NCBI GenBank assembly: GCA_025360015.1
Contig: JANYCZ010000041.1
Span: forward strand, 1 to 64,000
Source of the DNA: Verrucomicrobiota bacterium
GTDB taxonomy: Bacteria > Verrucomicrobiota > Verrucomicrobiia > Verrucomicrobiales > Verrucomicrobiaceae
Reading direction: 5' to 3'
DNA: 64,000 bases
Part shown: positions 8,928-19,158 of the stretch, in pieces
Position numbering within the stretch: the stretch's first letter is position 1
Layout: the number at the start of each line of letters is the position of its first letter
The notes under the pieces: generated by a model
The model's database searches: none
Told to the model about the DNA's origin: nothing
Seen by the model: only the letters and a program-made list of their open reading frames with translations
Made by a program: the position numbers and the translations under genes

Positions 8928-10109
8928 CTATTGAGCGGCGACTTTGTCCTTTGGCTTTGCGGGCTCTTCGGACTGGGTTTGGATGACTTCGCCGCCGGAG
9001 GGTATGACGAGTTCATCACGCACCTGGACAAAGGAGCGGCCTTCCTTGGAGGCGTGGATGTAGAGCTTTTGTTTGCGCTTTTTGAGGGTCTTGAGAACGA
9101 GCGCCATTTGCTCGGAGTCCACTTTGTCCATGAAATCGGCGAACCAGTAGATGGTGTCGGCTTCCATGACCTCTTTCGACATGAGGGCGGTGGAGGCGAA
9201 GGTGATGCCGTTGAACTCGACGAACCAGGTGTTTCGGCGCTGGCTCATCAGGTCAAAGATGCCCTCGAGCGGCATGGGCTTGGCGGGATCGTAGGTGATG
9301 TTTCTGCGCTCTGCCGCCGGTATCTTGAGGGAGGTCTTGCCTTCCCAGGCCTGCCAGAAGGCGCGGAATTTGTCGCTGGTGACGGGGTTGATGTCGGCGT
9401 CGATCTTTGGCGGGGGTGGCATGAGGCCACAGCCAAAGTAGAGCACGAGGGGACTGCCGAAGGCGACCTTGTCGAGCTCCTTGGTGACGAGGGGGAGGAA
9501 CTTGGTCATGGAGCGTGAGACATCCATGACCACGGCCATCTTGCGCGTGTCCTTGAGTTCTTTGCCGAACATCATGAGCGGCTTGAAGGCTCTGCCGGAC
9601 ATGGCGCCCATGCCCACGCCATTGCCAAAGCCGCCACCCGCGCCGCCGGTACCGAAACCGCCGCTGCCGAGCTTACCACCACCCGTCAGGGAGGCGATGT
9701 CGGGTATTTCCAGCACGTCCGGGGGAGCTTCGGGGAGGGTCAGCGCGGCATTGATGCTGGTGGAGATCAGGCGCTGCTTGGGCGGGGTCTTTTGCAATTT
9801 TTGCTGTTTCTTCATCTGCACCTTGTGTGCGAGGTCCGCAGAGGCTTGCGCGCCCTGCTGCGTGCCGCCGCCGGGGAGGAAATCGATCTGCTTATCCGTC
9901 ATCTGTGAGGCAAACACGATAAAGCCGGCCAGTACGAGCAGGCCCGCATGAATCAGGATGCTGATGGTCAATGAACCGCCGCCGATGGAGCGCCACCGAC
10001 GCACAAAACCATTGGACTGCCGCACTGGAGCCGGTGCCGGGCTGTCAAAGGCGGCGGGATCAGATGATGGCTCCTCCATGGACTCGGGGGTGTCGGTGGT
10101 CGGATCCAT
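8928..10109 (-). CDS. Membrane-anchored VWA-like protein with Gly-rich linker
   Basis: A 393-residue protein. Residues 1-35 are a Pro/Asp/Ser-rich cytoplasmic tail. One membrane segment (about 45-67) follows, then a Gln/Lys-rich stretch, a Gly-rich linker (about 140-175) and a C-terminal domain. That domain contains DVSRSM, a match to the metal-ion-dependent adhesion site (DxSxS type) of von Willebrand A domains. The tail-TM-linker layout recalls TonB-like energy-transducing proteins, but no TonB C-terminus is present. It lies 53 bases downstream of the LolA-like gene on the same strand and may share its transcript. Function unknown; a periplasmic protein-interaction role is inferred. Confidence 0.65.
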   Translation of the reverse strand: MDPTTDTPESMEEPSSDPAAFDSPAPAPVRQSNGFVRRWRSIGGGSLTISILIHAGLLVLAGFIVFASQMTDKQIDFLPGGGTQQGAQASADLAHKVQMKKQQKLQKTPPKQRLISTSINAALTLPEAPPDVLEIPDIASLTGGGKLGSGGFGTGGAGGGFGNGVGMGAMSGRAFKPLMMFGKELKDTRKMAVVMDVSRSMTKFLPLVTKELDKVAFGSPLVLYFGCGLMPPPPKIDADINPVTSDKFRAFWQAWEGKTSLKIPAAERRNITYDPAKPMPLEGIFDLMSQRRNTWFVEFNGITFASTALMSKEVMEADTIYWFADFMDKVDSEQMALVLKTLKKRKQKLYIHASKEGRSFVQVRDELVIPSGGEVIQTQSEEPAKPKDKVAAQ

Positions 10110-10160
10110 AGGCGGTTGCCCGGTCTTAACGGGGCCTGCCGAGTTTTCTTGTGCTAATTA

Positions 10161-10180
10161 TTTCAGCCCTGTGGCTGAAA
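10161..10180 (-). terminator. Perfect hairpin at the lolA-like stop codon
   Basis: TTTCAGCC-CTGT-GGCTGAAA forms an 8-base-pair stem with a four-base loop. It overlaps the stop codon of the LolA-like gene and sits before the VWA gene on the same strand. There is no clear T-run after it, so it may attenuate or stabilise the transcript rather than fully terminate. Confidence 0.4.
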
Positions 10181-10849
10181 CAGAGACGTGAGATCGCCGG
10201 TGAGCTTCTCGGGAGGGCCGAAATTGAGGAGCAGGGTGGAGCCGTCTCCCTGCACCACGCGGAAACCGAGGAGCCGCCTGCCGCCGGGCTCGATCTGCAT
10301 ATCGAGTTGCCGAAGGTACTTCTTGATGAGCAGCGGGCGCGGAACCATGGCCACGGTGACGAAGTCCTTCTCCTGCTGAGTGACCTTGAGGGTGAAGTTG
10401 TTGGTCAGGGATTCGGGGGCCATGTCGCGGCCGCTGAGGAATTTCATCCACATGCGCACGCGGCTGTCGTCGGGCTTGAGGGTCTGCCAGGGGGCGTCCG
10501 CGCTTTCCTTGAGTCGGACGGTTTCTTTGTCGAAGACGAGGATCGTCGTGGCGGGAGAGCCAAGTTCCAGGCGGAAGCGACCGTCTGCCATGCGCCAGAA
10601 ACGGCCGCTGGAGCTGACGGGCTCTTTGAGTGCGGGCGTGGTGCGCGTTTGCTGAAAGGCGACCTTGATGCTGCCGATCTCCTTTTGCGCCGCCATCCAT
10701 TGCTGCATGACAGGTGGTATGAGAGCGGGGTCTGGTGCTGCCTGGACGGGCAGCGCCAGACCGAGGGCGGCGGCAAGAAGTGCTGGCAAACGAATCACAG
10801 GGCAAGCCAGACACCCAAAACGCCACAGTCTCAAGCATTTCGCTGCCAT
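10163..10849 (-). CDS. LolA-like outer-membrane lipoprotein carrier family protein
   Basis: A 228-residue periplasmic protein with an N-terminal signal (hydrophobic run ending Pro-Val-Gln-Ala). Later segments fit the LolA half-barrel fold: an IKVAFQQTRTTPAL strand, then SSGRFWRMADGRFRLEL and a C-terminal LLGFRVVQGDGSTLLLNF-type pair of strands. LolA shuttles lipoproteins or lipids from the inner to the outer membrane. The frame is open far upstream, but this stretch overlaps fabF on the other strand and is shadow; the Met at 10849 is the first that gives a signal peptide. It is divergent from fabF with only 66 bases between, which is notable because LolA-like proteins also accompany lipid-polyene clusters. 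A VWA gene follows. Confidence 0.75.
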   Translation of the reverse strand: MAAKCLRLWRFGCLACPVIRLPALLAAALGLALPVQAAPDPALIPPVMQQWMAAQKEIGSIKVAFQQTRTTPALKEPVSSSGRFWRMADGRFRLELGSPATTILVFDKETVRLKESADAPWQTLKPDDSRVRMWMKFLSGRDMAPESLTNNFTLKVTQQEKDFVTVAMVPRPLLIKKYLRQLDMQIEPGGRRLLGFRVVQGDGSTLLLNFGPPEKLTGDLTSLFQPQG

Positions 10850-10915
10850 GTTTTCCCTTGCCCCCCCGTGCAAACCGTGTTCTCTCACCTTCGAATCAAC
10901 CCCTATTTTATACAC

Positions 10916-12160
10916 ATGAGCGAGCGTCGCGTCGTCATCACCGGCATGGGAGTCATCTCCCCCGTCGGCAACACCAAAGATGACTTTTGGAAGAACATCC
11001 AAGCAGGAAAGAGCGGCATCCGTCGCATCCAGTCCATGGACACCGAAAAGTACGACTGCAAGATCGCGGGCGAGGTGGTGGGTTTTGATCCGACCGTCCA
11101 TTTCAACAACCACAAGGACGCGCGCCGTGCTGACCGCTACTTCCAGTTTGCCATGGCAGCCTCGAAGATGGCCGCCAAGGACGCAGGTTTGAACCCTGAC
11201 AGCCTGGACCCGCATCGCGTGGGTGTGATGGTGGGCAGCGGCATCGGTGGTCTTGGAACGCTGGAGACCCAATATGAGATCCTCCTGACGAAATCCCCCT
11301 CCCGCGTCTCCCCCTTCATCATCCCGATGATGATCTCGAACATCGCCAGCGGCATGATCGCGGCGGAATATGGGTTCATGGGGCCAAACATGGCCATCGT
11401 CACGGCCTGCGCGACCTCCAACAACAACATCGGTGAAGCCTGGCGTAACATCAAATTTGGCGATTCTGACGTGATGATCTGCGGTGGCGCTGAGGCCTCC
11501 ATCCGTCCCTCGGGACTCGCCGGATTCGCGAACATGAAGGCGCTGAGCATGCGCAACGACGACCCTGAACGGGCATCCCGCCCGTGGGACAAGGACCGCG
11601 ACGGTTTCGTCATGGGCGAAGGTGCCGGTGTCGTCGTCATTGAAGAGCTTGAGCACGCCAAAAAGCGCGGAGCCCCCATTTACGCCGAACTGGTCGGCTA
11701 TGGCACCACGGCAGATGCCTACCACCTCACCTCCCCGCATCCTGAAGGTTTGGGTGCGGCCAAGTGCATGGAGATGGCCCTGCGCCATGCCAAAATGAAC
11801 GTGACCGACGTGCAGTACATTAACGCTCACGCCACCTCGACTCCGGTGGGTGATTTGTGCGAACTGCGTGCCATCAAGCGCGTGTTTGGGGAGTACGCCA
11901 CGAAGGGCCTGCTCGTCTCTGGGACCAAGTCGATGACGGGTCACCTGCTCGGCGCGGCCGGTGGTGTGGAACTCATCGCCTCCATCTATGCAATCCGGGA
12001 CCAGGTGGTGCCGCCGACGATCAACGTCGAAAACCTCGATCCCGAGGTGGATGTGGACGTCGTGCCAAACACGGCGCGTCCGGCCAAGATTGATGCGGTG
12101 CTGAGCAACTCATTCGGCTTCGGCGGACACAATGCCGCGCTGCTGATCAAGAAGTTCTGA
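10916..12160 (+). CDS. fabF: 3-oxoacyl-[acyl-carrier-protein] synthase II (FabF)
   Basis: This ketosynthase elongates acyl-ACP with malonyl-ACP in fatty acid synthesis. The 414-residue length is standard. The catalytic triad is complete: Cys165 (ACATS), His305 (NAHATSTP) and His343 (TKSMTGHLLGAAGG). The N-terminus RRVVITGMGVISPVG is the usual KAS II opening. It is monocistronic here, with no fabD, fabG or acpP next to it, divergent from the lolA-like gene. It differs from the ketosynthase at 49226, which belongs to a secondary-metabolism-like block. The upstream gap has a T/A-rich TATTTTATAC close to the start that could include a -10 element, but a full promoter cannot be fixed by eye. Confidence 0.95.
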   Translation: MSERRVVITGMGVISPVGNTKDDFWKNIQAGKSGIRRIQSMDTEKYDCKIAGEVVGFDPTVHFNNHKDARRADRYFQFAMAASKMAAKDAGLNPDSLDPHRVGVMVGSGIGGLGTLETQYEILLTKSPSRVSPFIIPMMISNIASGMIAAEYGFMGPNMAIVTACATSNNNIGEAWRNIKFGDSDVMICGGAEASIRPSGLAGFANMKALSMRNDDPERASRPWDKDRDGFVMGEGAGVVVIEELEHAKKRGAPIYAELVGYGTTADAYHLTSPHPEGLGAAKCMEMALRHAKMNVTDVQYINAHATSTPVGDLCELRAIKRVFGEYATKGLLVSGTKSMTGHLLGAAGGVELIASIYAIRDQVVPPTINVENLDPEVDVDVVPNTARPAKIDAVLSNSFGFGGHNAALLIKKF

Positions 12161-12335
12161 GGCTGATTCTGGCTATGCGCTGACCAAGCGCGGAGCGCTG
12201 ATATAACCGTAACCGTGGGTGCCCACCCAGGGGTGCGGATGAGAGCGTTTTAAATTATTTTACGGATGTGGGATCCGAGGATGGTAAAGGCTGGCGCACA
12301 TAGTGGTCAGTATCATCCTCGGTGCTTTCCCAGCG

Positions 12336-12397
12336 TGCACGACTGCCCAAAACCGCACAGGGGACTGTGCGGACCACTTTGCTGACGCCCTCGCGAC
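12336..12397. repeat. Short interspersed palindromic repeat, copy 3 of 3
   Basis: The sequence contains CCGCACAGGGGACTGTGCGG and then ACCACTTTGCTGACGCC, closely matching copies at 170-233 (both also share a preceding ACGACTGCCCA) and 8851-8903. It sits in the 309-base gap 12161-12469 between convergent fabF and the esterase gene. The rest of the gap (including an AT-rich patch TTTTAAATTATTTTA near 12250) shows no gene. Confidence 0.7.
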
Positions 12398-12469
12398 GGC
12401 CTGTGGACATTTTTCGTCGTGGATCAGCACCCACGGCTACCAGCGCTCAACGTTTTCTGAGGCGAGCTT

Positions 12470-13666
12470 TCAGCGCGTCACTGCCAGCTCCAGATCCTTC
12501 GCGCCTTCGACAACATCGAAGTTCCAGTCGCCAGCGCCGGGCTGCTGCTCTTTGGTGGTGACGGTGCCATCTGCTGTCTCCAGACCGGGGACATCGGCGG
12601 CGCTGTAGCTGACGGTCAGCTTCACTTTGCCGATGATGGGGCCGGTCTTTTCGTCGAGTTTGAATTTGCCGCCCATGACGCGTGCACAGGCGACGGGTGC
12701 GGAGGGATCGTCTGAGGCGAAGACGACGCTGCCCCAGCTCACGGGCTTGCCGTCCACGGTGACTTTGCCGTTGATGGCGGTGCGCTTCATGGGCTTGAGG
12801 AAGCCTTGATTGCGCAGCCAGTCGCGCAGATGCATGCTCCAGGTGCCGAGCACGGGATCGCCCAGATAGAGGCCGACGCCATGCGGGCCGGGGCGGTAGA
12901 TGTGGAGTTCGGCGGGGACTTTGTTCTTCCGGCAGGCAAGGTAGAAAGCCACGGCGTTCTCGGCGGGGACGACGGTGTCCTCGTCGGTCTGGAAGATGAA
13001 GATGGGCGGAGTATTGGCGGTCACACGCGTCTCGGTGCTGACGTGTTTGGCGAGTTCGTCGTTGTCGTTCGTGCCAAGGAGGTTTTTGCGCGAGCCTTTG
13101 TGGCCGTAGTCTTCGATCATGGAGATCACGGGATAAGTCGGTGCGGCGACATCCGGACGGGCGCTGACTTGATCGATGGCGTCATTGGTCGCGCCTTCAG
13201 GTTTTTCATCGAACATGGTGGCCGCCATGGAGGTGAGATGGCCACCCGCAGAAAAGCCGATGATGCCGATGCGGTTGGGGTCGATGCCGTACTGCTGCGC
13301 GTTCGCCCGCACATGGCGGATGGCGCGCTGCACATCGATCAACTGCGTGGGAAAGTGGTAGCCCTGGCTGCCAAGGCGGTAGTGCAGCACGAAGGCCGAG
13401 ACGCCGAGGCCGTTGAACCACTTGGCCACCTGCACGCCTTCATGGTCGGCCGCCAGACCGCCGTAGCCACCGCCGGGGCATACGACGAAGGCCGCTCCAT
13501 TGGCCTTGTCCTTGGAGGCGGGCCAGACGTTGACGAAGGGCTGGTCTTTGTCTTCCGTGCCCTTCGCTCCCGGTGAGCCATCAGGCCAGAGCTTGACCTT
13601 GGTGGGCTCAGCATGGGTGAGAGAGGTGAAAAAGAGGGCGGCGGCAAAAAGAGAAAGCTTGTTCAT
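12470..13666 (-). CDS. Secreted alpha/beta-hydrolase esterase with C-terminal carboxypeptidase-regulatory-like domain
   Basis: A 398-residue exported esterase of the BD-FAE/acetyl-xylan-esterase group. The signal peptide ends near Thr-His-Ala. The oxyanion region is PGGGYGGLA (64-72), the nucleophile is Ser139 in GFSAGGH, the acid lies in the QTDEDTVVP segment and the histidine in PGPHGVG. After about residue 300 comes a beta-rich domain beginning NGKVTVDGKPV, typical of carboxypeptidase-regulatory-like modules common in this phylum. It probably removes acetyl or similar ester groups from polysaccharides outside the cytoplasm (inference). It is divergent from the Tat sugar isomerase gene, 51 bases away. 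Confidence 0.85.
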   Translation of the reverse strand: MNKLSLFAAALFFTSLTHAEPTKVKLWPDGSPGAKGTEDKDQPFVNVWPASKDKANGAAFVVCPGGGYGGLAADHEGVQVAKWFNGLGVSAFVLHYRLGSQGYHFPTQLIDVQRAIRHVRANAQQYGIDPNRIGIIGFSAGGHLTSMAATMFDEKPEGATNDAIDQVSARPDVAAPTYPVISMIEDYGHKGSRKNLLGTNDNDELAKHVSTETRVTANTPPIFIFQTDEDTVVPAENAVAFYLACRKNKVPAELHIYRPGPHGVGLYLGDPVLGTWSMHLRDWLRNQGFLKPMKRTAINGKVTVDGKPVSWGSVVFASDDPSAPVACARVMGGKFKLDEKTGPIIGKVKLTVSYSAADVPGLETADGTVTTKEQQPGAGDWNFDVVEGAKDLELAVTR

Positions 13667-13717
13667 GCAGGTGGAAGTCTGTTAATCCTGTCTTTCTCAC
13701 CCGTTCTTTCATCCGCC

Positions 13718-14638
13718 ATGATTTCACGCCGTCATTTTCTCTCAACCAGCCTGGGCGCGCTCAGCGTCTCCACCCTGCCTGCCATTGAACCGATCAAGCG
13801 GCCTGGCAAGAGCCGCATGCAACTCGGAGTCGCCGCTTACAGCTTTCGTGATTACTTCCTGTGGATGCGCGACAAGGAGCAGAAGCCCAAGGGCGACAAG
13901 CCGCAGTGGAGCATCCTCGATTTCATCGACTGGTGCGGTGACAACAACGTGCCCGGCGCGGAAGTGACCAGCTACTTTTTCCCGAAGGATGTGGACGAGG
14001 CCTTCCTGCTGGAAGTGAAGCGCCGCGCCTACCTGCGTGGTGTACAGCTTGCGGGCACGGCGGTGGGCAACAATTTCGCCCTGCCTAAAGGGGAGAAGCT
14101 GAGCGAGCAGATCGCCTACACAAAGAAGTGGATCGACTACTCTGCTGTCATGGGCGCACCGCACATCCGCGTGTTTGCCGGACCGCAGTCCAAAGAACTC
14201 AGCGAGGAGCAGGCCGTGACCAACTGCCAGGAATCCTACCAGGAGTGCCTCGACTACGCCGCCAAGAAGGGCGTCTTCCTTGGGCTGGAAAACCATGGTG
14301 GCATCGTGGCTGAACCGGAAAATCTCATCAAGATGGTGAAGGCCGCCAACAGCCCCTGGGCAGGCATCAATTTGGACAGCGGCAACTTCCACACGGAAGA
14401 CCCGTATGCTGACCTCGCGAAGATCGCGCCGTATGCGGTGAACGTGCAGCTCAAGATGGAGATCAGCCGCAAGGGAGCCGCCAAAGGCGTGATGGAAGCC
14501 AGCGATGTGAAACGCGTGATCCAGATCATGCGCGACGCGAACTACCAAGGCTGGTTCACGCTGGAGTTTGAAACGAAGGAAGATCCGTTTATTCGAGTGC
14601 CGGAGATTTGTGAAATGCTGCGCCCTTTGCTGGGGTGA
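13718..14638 (+). CDS. Tat-exported sugar phosphate isomerase/epimerase family protein
   Basis: A 306-residue xylose-isomerase-like TIM barrel protein. The N-terminus MISRRHFLSTSLGAL is a Tat signal, so the folded protein is exported. Barrel features include the AAYSFRDY opening strand, a LENHGG segment (metal-ligand Glu region), an INLDSGNF segment and the final FTLEFET strand. The family includes isomerases, epimerases and endonuclease-IV-like proteins, and the exact substrate cannot be read. Exported members are abundant in Verrucomicrobiota and Planctomycetota next to carbohydrate enzymes. The Met at 13718 was chosen because the twin-arginine motif follows directly; the longer frame from 13613 overlaps the divergent esterase start. 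Confidence 0.85.
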   Translation: MISRRHFLSTSLGALSVSTLPAIEPIKRPGKSRMQLGVAAYSFRDYFLWMRDKEQKPKGDKPQWSILDFIDWCGDNNVPGAEVTSYFFPKDVDEAFLLEVKRRAYLRGVQLAGTAVGNNFALPKGEKLSEQIAYTKKWIDYSAVMGAPHIRVFAGPQSKELSEEQAVTNCQESYQECLDYAAKKGVFLGLENHGGIVAEPENLIKMVKAANSPWAGINLDSGNFHTEDPYADLAKIAPYAVNVQLKMEISRKGAAKGVMEASDVKRVIQIMRDANYQGWFTLEFETKEDPFIRVPEICEMLRPLLG

Positions 14639-14782
14639 GTTTGCGGTGATTGTCCATGTTTTCCCCTGCCAAGGCGGGCGCATGCCCAGGTAACTCCATA
14701 CGCTCTGCGAAGCGGAAGCTCTTTGAAAACCATCGTCAACGACTGTAGACAATCGTAAACCTCCCCTTTCCCCCTCTTCCCC

Positions 14783-16735
<1,953 letters not shown>

Positions 16736-16746
16736 TGTGATGTGAT

Positions 16747-17538
16747 ATGAAATGCCGTGAGAAGCTGCTGCTGGCCGTGTTTGCGCTGATGCTTGCAGGG
16801 CAGACTTCCGCATGGCGGCTGGAGTCCACGTCGAAGGCAGCTCCTCTCGGGCATGAGGCGGTTTTTGTGATCAAGACGATCAAGGGCCCGACGACGGTGG
16901 AAATGAAGCTGGTGTTTTTCGATGAAAAACACTGCGCCATGCGGGTGGCGGCCAATGCAAGCAGCCTCGTGGCGGCACCTCTCAATGAACTGGGCAGCGA
17001 GGCAAAGGCGCTGGCCGTGTGCAACGGTGGCTATTTTCACGCGGGCGGTGATTTTGGTCCTGCCGGCCTTGAGATCGCGAGTGGCAAACGTACGGATGAG
17101 TTCCGTGGCGATGGCGGCTGGGTGGGGGCGCTGATGGTACGGCAGGACAAGGCGTCGCTCATTTTGGAAAAGGAATTTCAAGACGCGCCGGACATCAGCG
17201 AGTTTCTCCAGTGCAGCCCGTGGTTGATCGATCAGGACCGCATCGCGCCGGTGCTTCTGCAAGGTCAGAACCTGCGCAATCAACGCACCTTCATTATGAC
17301 GGATGGAGGGGGGCGCTGGGCGATTGGCGTGTGCAAGGGAGCCGGACTGCTGGAGCTGGCGCAGATACTCATCACGCCTGGCATCATCACGGAGATCAAG
17401 GTGAAGCGTGCGCTGAATCTTGATGGCGGCCCGTCCACTGGCCTGTGGTGCCGCAGCGCGGACGGACGAGAGCAGTTTGAAAAACCGGGCTGGGCGGTGC
17501 GGAATGCGATCATGGTAGTGCCGCGGGATTTGAAGTGA
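16747..17538 (+). CDS. Secreted phosphodiester glycosidase family protein (DUF2233/NAGPA-like), paralogue 1
   Basis: A 263-residue exported protein. A signal peptide of about 21 residues ends Gly-Gln-Thr-Ser-Ala. The family signatures are an early CNGGYFHAGGDFGPAGLEI region and a late NLDGGPSTGLW region, as in the human uncovering enzyme NAGPA and bacterial DUF2233 proteins. These cleave a sugar-phosphodiester bond; the natural bacterial substrate is usually unknown. It begins 11 bases after glgE, so co-transcription is likely. Two more members of the family are in this window (43131 and 54944), with quite different sequences. Catalytic role is inferred from the family. Confidence 0.82.
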   Translation: MKCREKLLLAVFALMLAGQTSAWRLESTSKAAPLGHEAVFVIKTIKGPTTVEMKLVFFDEKHCAMRVAANASSLVAAPLNELGSEAKALAVCNGGYFHAGGDFGPAGLEIASGKRTDEFRGDGGWVGALMVRQDKASLILEKEFQDAPDISEFLQCSPWLIDQDRIAPVLLQGQNLRNQRTFIMTDGGGRWAIGVCKGAGLLELAQILITPGIITEIKVKRALNLDGGPSTGLWCRSADGREQFEKPGWAVRNAIMVVPRDLK

Positions 17539-17584
17539 GATGGCCTCAAGTTAGGCAGCAAGCGTTCGGATCGGTGCAACCGCG

Positions 17585-17753
17585 AGCGCGAAGCGTCTTG
17601 GAGTGGGTGCGGCAAGCCTGGGCGCGACGCCGCTTCCGCATGCTGAATGGTGGGTTCAGGATGAAGAACATTCAACAGCTCGCGAAAGCGGTGTCGCCGA
17701 GGCAAGTGCGTTGCCCTTGCCTCTCTGCCACCGCAATCCAAGACGCTGGCGCG
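17585..17753. repeat. Long imperfect inverted-repeat element, copy A
   Basis: The left arm contains GCGTCTTGGAGTGGGTGCGG followed by GCCGCTTCCGC. The right arm, read on the other strand, contains GCGTCTTGGATTGCGGTGGC followed by ACCGCTTTCGCG. The arms would pair into a hairpin of more than 50 bases per side. Similar arm sequences occur at 26634-26829. It fills the 265-base gap between the glycosidase and PHP genes. The element contains no reading frame of note and looks like a non-autonomous, REP/MITE-like insertion. Confidence 0.6.
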
Positions 17754-17803
17754 TGCCGCGAAATTCCCGGTGAGATATGACCGGTTTGGTGCGTTCGGAG
17801 GAG

Positions 17804-19066
17804 ATGCGTCCAACCCTCCTTGCTCTCCTAGCCCTCGGCTTGGTCCACACTGCTTCAGCCCAGGAAGCCAGGTGGTACAAGGGCAACACGCACACCCATT
17901 CGCTGTGGAGTGATGGCAATGACTTTCCGGAGATGATCACGGACTGGTACAAGGAGCATGGCTACGATTTCCTGGCGATCTCCGATCACAACGTGCTGCA
18001 GGCGAAAGAGGTGTGGATGAGTGAACCAGCGATCGAAAAGCGCCGCCGGATCCTGGGCAAGACGACCATGGAAAAGTATCGCGCCCGTTTCGGTGATGAG
18101 TGGGTGACGACTCGTGAAAAGGACGGCGTCACCGAGGTGCGGCTGAAGAAGCTGGAGGAGTACCGGCCCAAGTTTGAGGAGGCGGGGAAGTTCTTGATCA
18201 TCCAGGCGGAGGAGATCAGCGCTGGCTTTGGCAAGATCCCGATTCACCTGAACGCGGTGAATTTGAAGGAGGAGATCGCGCCAGTCAAAGACCTCACGAG
18301 CATTCAAGAGGTGATGCGGGCGAATCTGCGAATGGTGAACGAGCAATCCAAGCGGCTGGGCATACCGATGCTCGCGCACATCAACCATCCGAACTTCCAA
18401 TGGGCGCTCTCCGCCGAGGATCTGGCGGCGGTGCTGGAGGAAAACTTCTGGGAGATCTACAACGGCCACCCCACCATCAACTATCCGGGCGATGCGTCCC
18501 GCATGGGCCATGAAAAGATCTGGGACGTGGCCAACACGCTGCGCATCGCCGAGCTCAAGGCACCGCCGCTGTATGGCGTGGGCACGGATGATTCGCACCG
18601 CTACCACGGTGAGGAAAACGGGCCGGGGCGTGGCTGGGTGATGGTGCGTGCGGCCAAGCTCGATCCCGCCGAGATCATTCAAGCGATGAAGGCGGGTGAT
18701 TTTTATGCGTCATCTGGCGTGACGCTGGACGACGTGAGTTTCAAAGATGGCGAGCTGCGCATCCGCATTCATGCGGAGCCCGGGATCAAGTACAGCACGC
18801 AGATTCGCGGCACCTTGCAGGGCTATGACGCCACGACGCGCGCGGCTCCGCCGGTGGAGGGCGATCTGCATCCGCCACGCCTGCTGTATTCCGATGATAT
18901 TGGCAAGCCGCTGGCGACGATTGAAGGCAATGAGGTGGTGTGGAAGCCCAGCGGCAAGGAGCTGTATTTCCGCGCGGTGATCACGTCCTCCAAGCCGTAT
19001 GTGAAGCCTTCGTTTGAAGGGCAGATGGAGATGGCCTGGACGCAGCCGATGGGGTGGAAGAAGTAG
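17804..19066 (+). CDS. Secreted PHP-domain metal-dependent phosphoesterase
   Basis: A 420-residue exported protein with a signal peptide ending Thr-Ala-Ser-Ala-Gln. The PHP domain follows at once: KGNTHTHSLWSDG gives the paired histidines, FLAISDHNVL the Asp-His pair, and AHINHPNFQW and GTDDSHRYHGEE give later metal ligands. PHP proteins hydrolyse phosphoesters using two or three metals. The C-terminal part (about 310-420) is beta-rich and of unknown role. The Met at 17804 has GGAGG five bases upstream and begins the signal peptide, so it is preferred to 17777. Substrate unknown; an exported location next to a phosphodiester glycosidase suggests scavenging of phosphorylated organics (inference). 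Confidence 0.82.
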   Translation: MRPTLLALLALGLVHTASAQEARWYKGNTHTHSLWSDGNDFPEMITDWYKEHGYDFLAISDHNVLQAKEVWMSEPAIEKRRRILGKTTMEKYRARFGDEWVTTREKDGVTEVRLKKLEEYRPKFEEAGKFLIIQAEEISAGFGKIPIHLNAVNLKEEIAPVKDLTSIQEVMRANLRMVNEQSKRLGIPMLAHINHPNFQWALSAEDLAAVLEENFWEIYNGHPTINYPGDASRMGHEKIWDVANTLRIAELKAPPLYGVGTDDSHRYHGEENGPGRGWVMVRAAKLDPAEIIQAMKAGDFYASSGVTLDDVSFKDGELRIRIHAEPGIKYSTQIRGTLQGYDATTRAAPPVEGDLHPPRLLYSDDIGKPLATIEGNEVVWKPSGKELYFRAVITSSKPYVKPSFEGQMEMAWTQPMGWKK

Positions 19067-19134
19067 CCCCAGTTCGTGAGGACCTGGGGGAGCATCGCGA
19101 GGACTCTTGTGAGGTGTGGTGAAGCGGAGCGGGT

Positions 19135-19155
19135 CCTTGTTCCACAGGAACAAGG
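19135..19155. terminator. Perfect hairpin between convergent genes
   Basis: CCTTGTTCC-ACA-GGAACAAGG forms a 9-base-pair stem with a three-base loop in the 92-base gap between the convergent PHP gene and the small membrane-protein gene. It could end transcription from both sides. There is no long T-run, so the terminator call is moderate; it may also be a dispersed repeat. Confidence 0.45.
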
Positions 19156-19158
19156 CTA

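Noticed and set aside
8829..9518. Plus-strand Gly-rich frame
   Set aside because: It is the shadow of the VWA gene on the minus strand, with Gly/Asp/Val-rich composition typical of antisense frames.
10850..11944. Minus-strand extension of the LolA-like frame
   Set aside because: It lies exactly opposite fabF and has no family similarity; fabF explains the bases.
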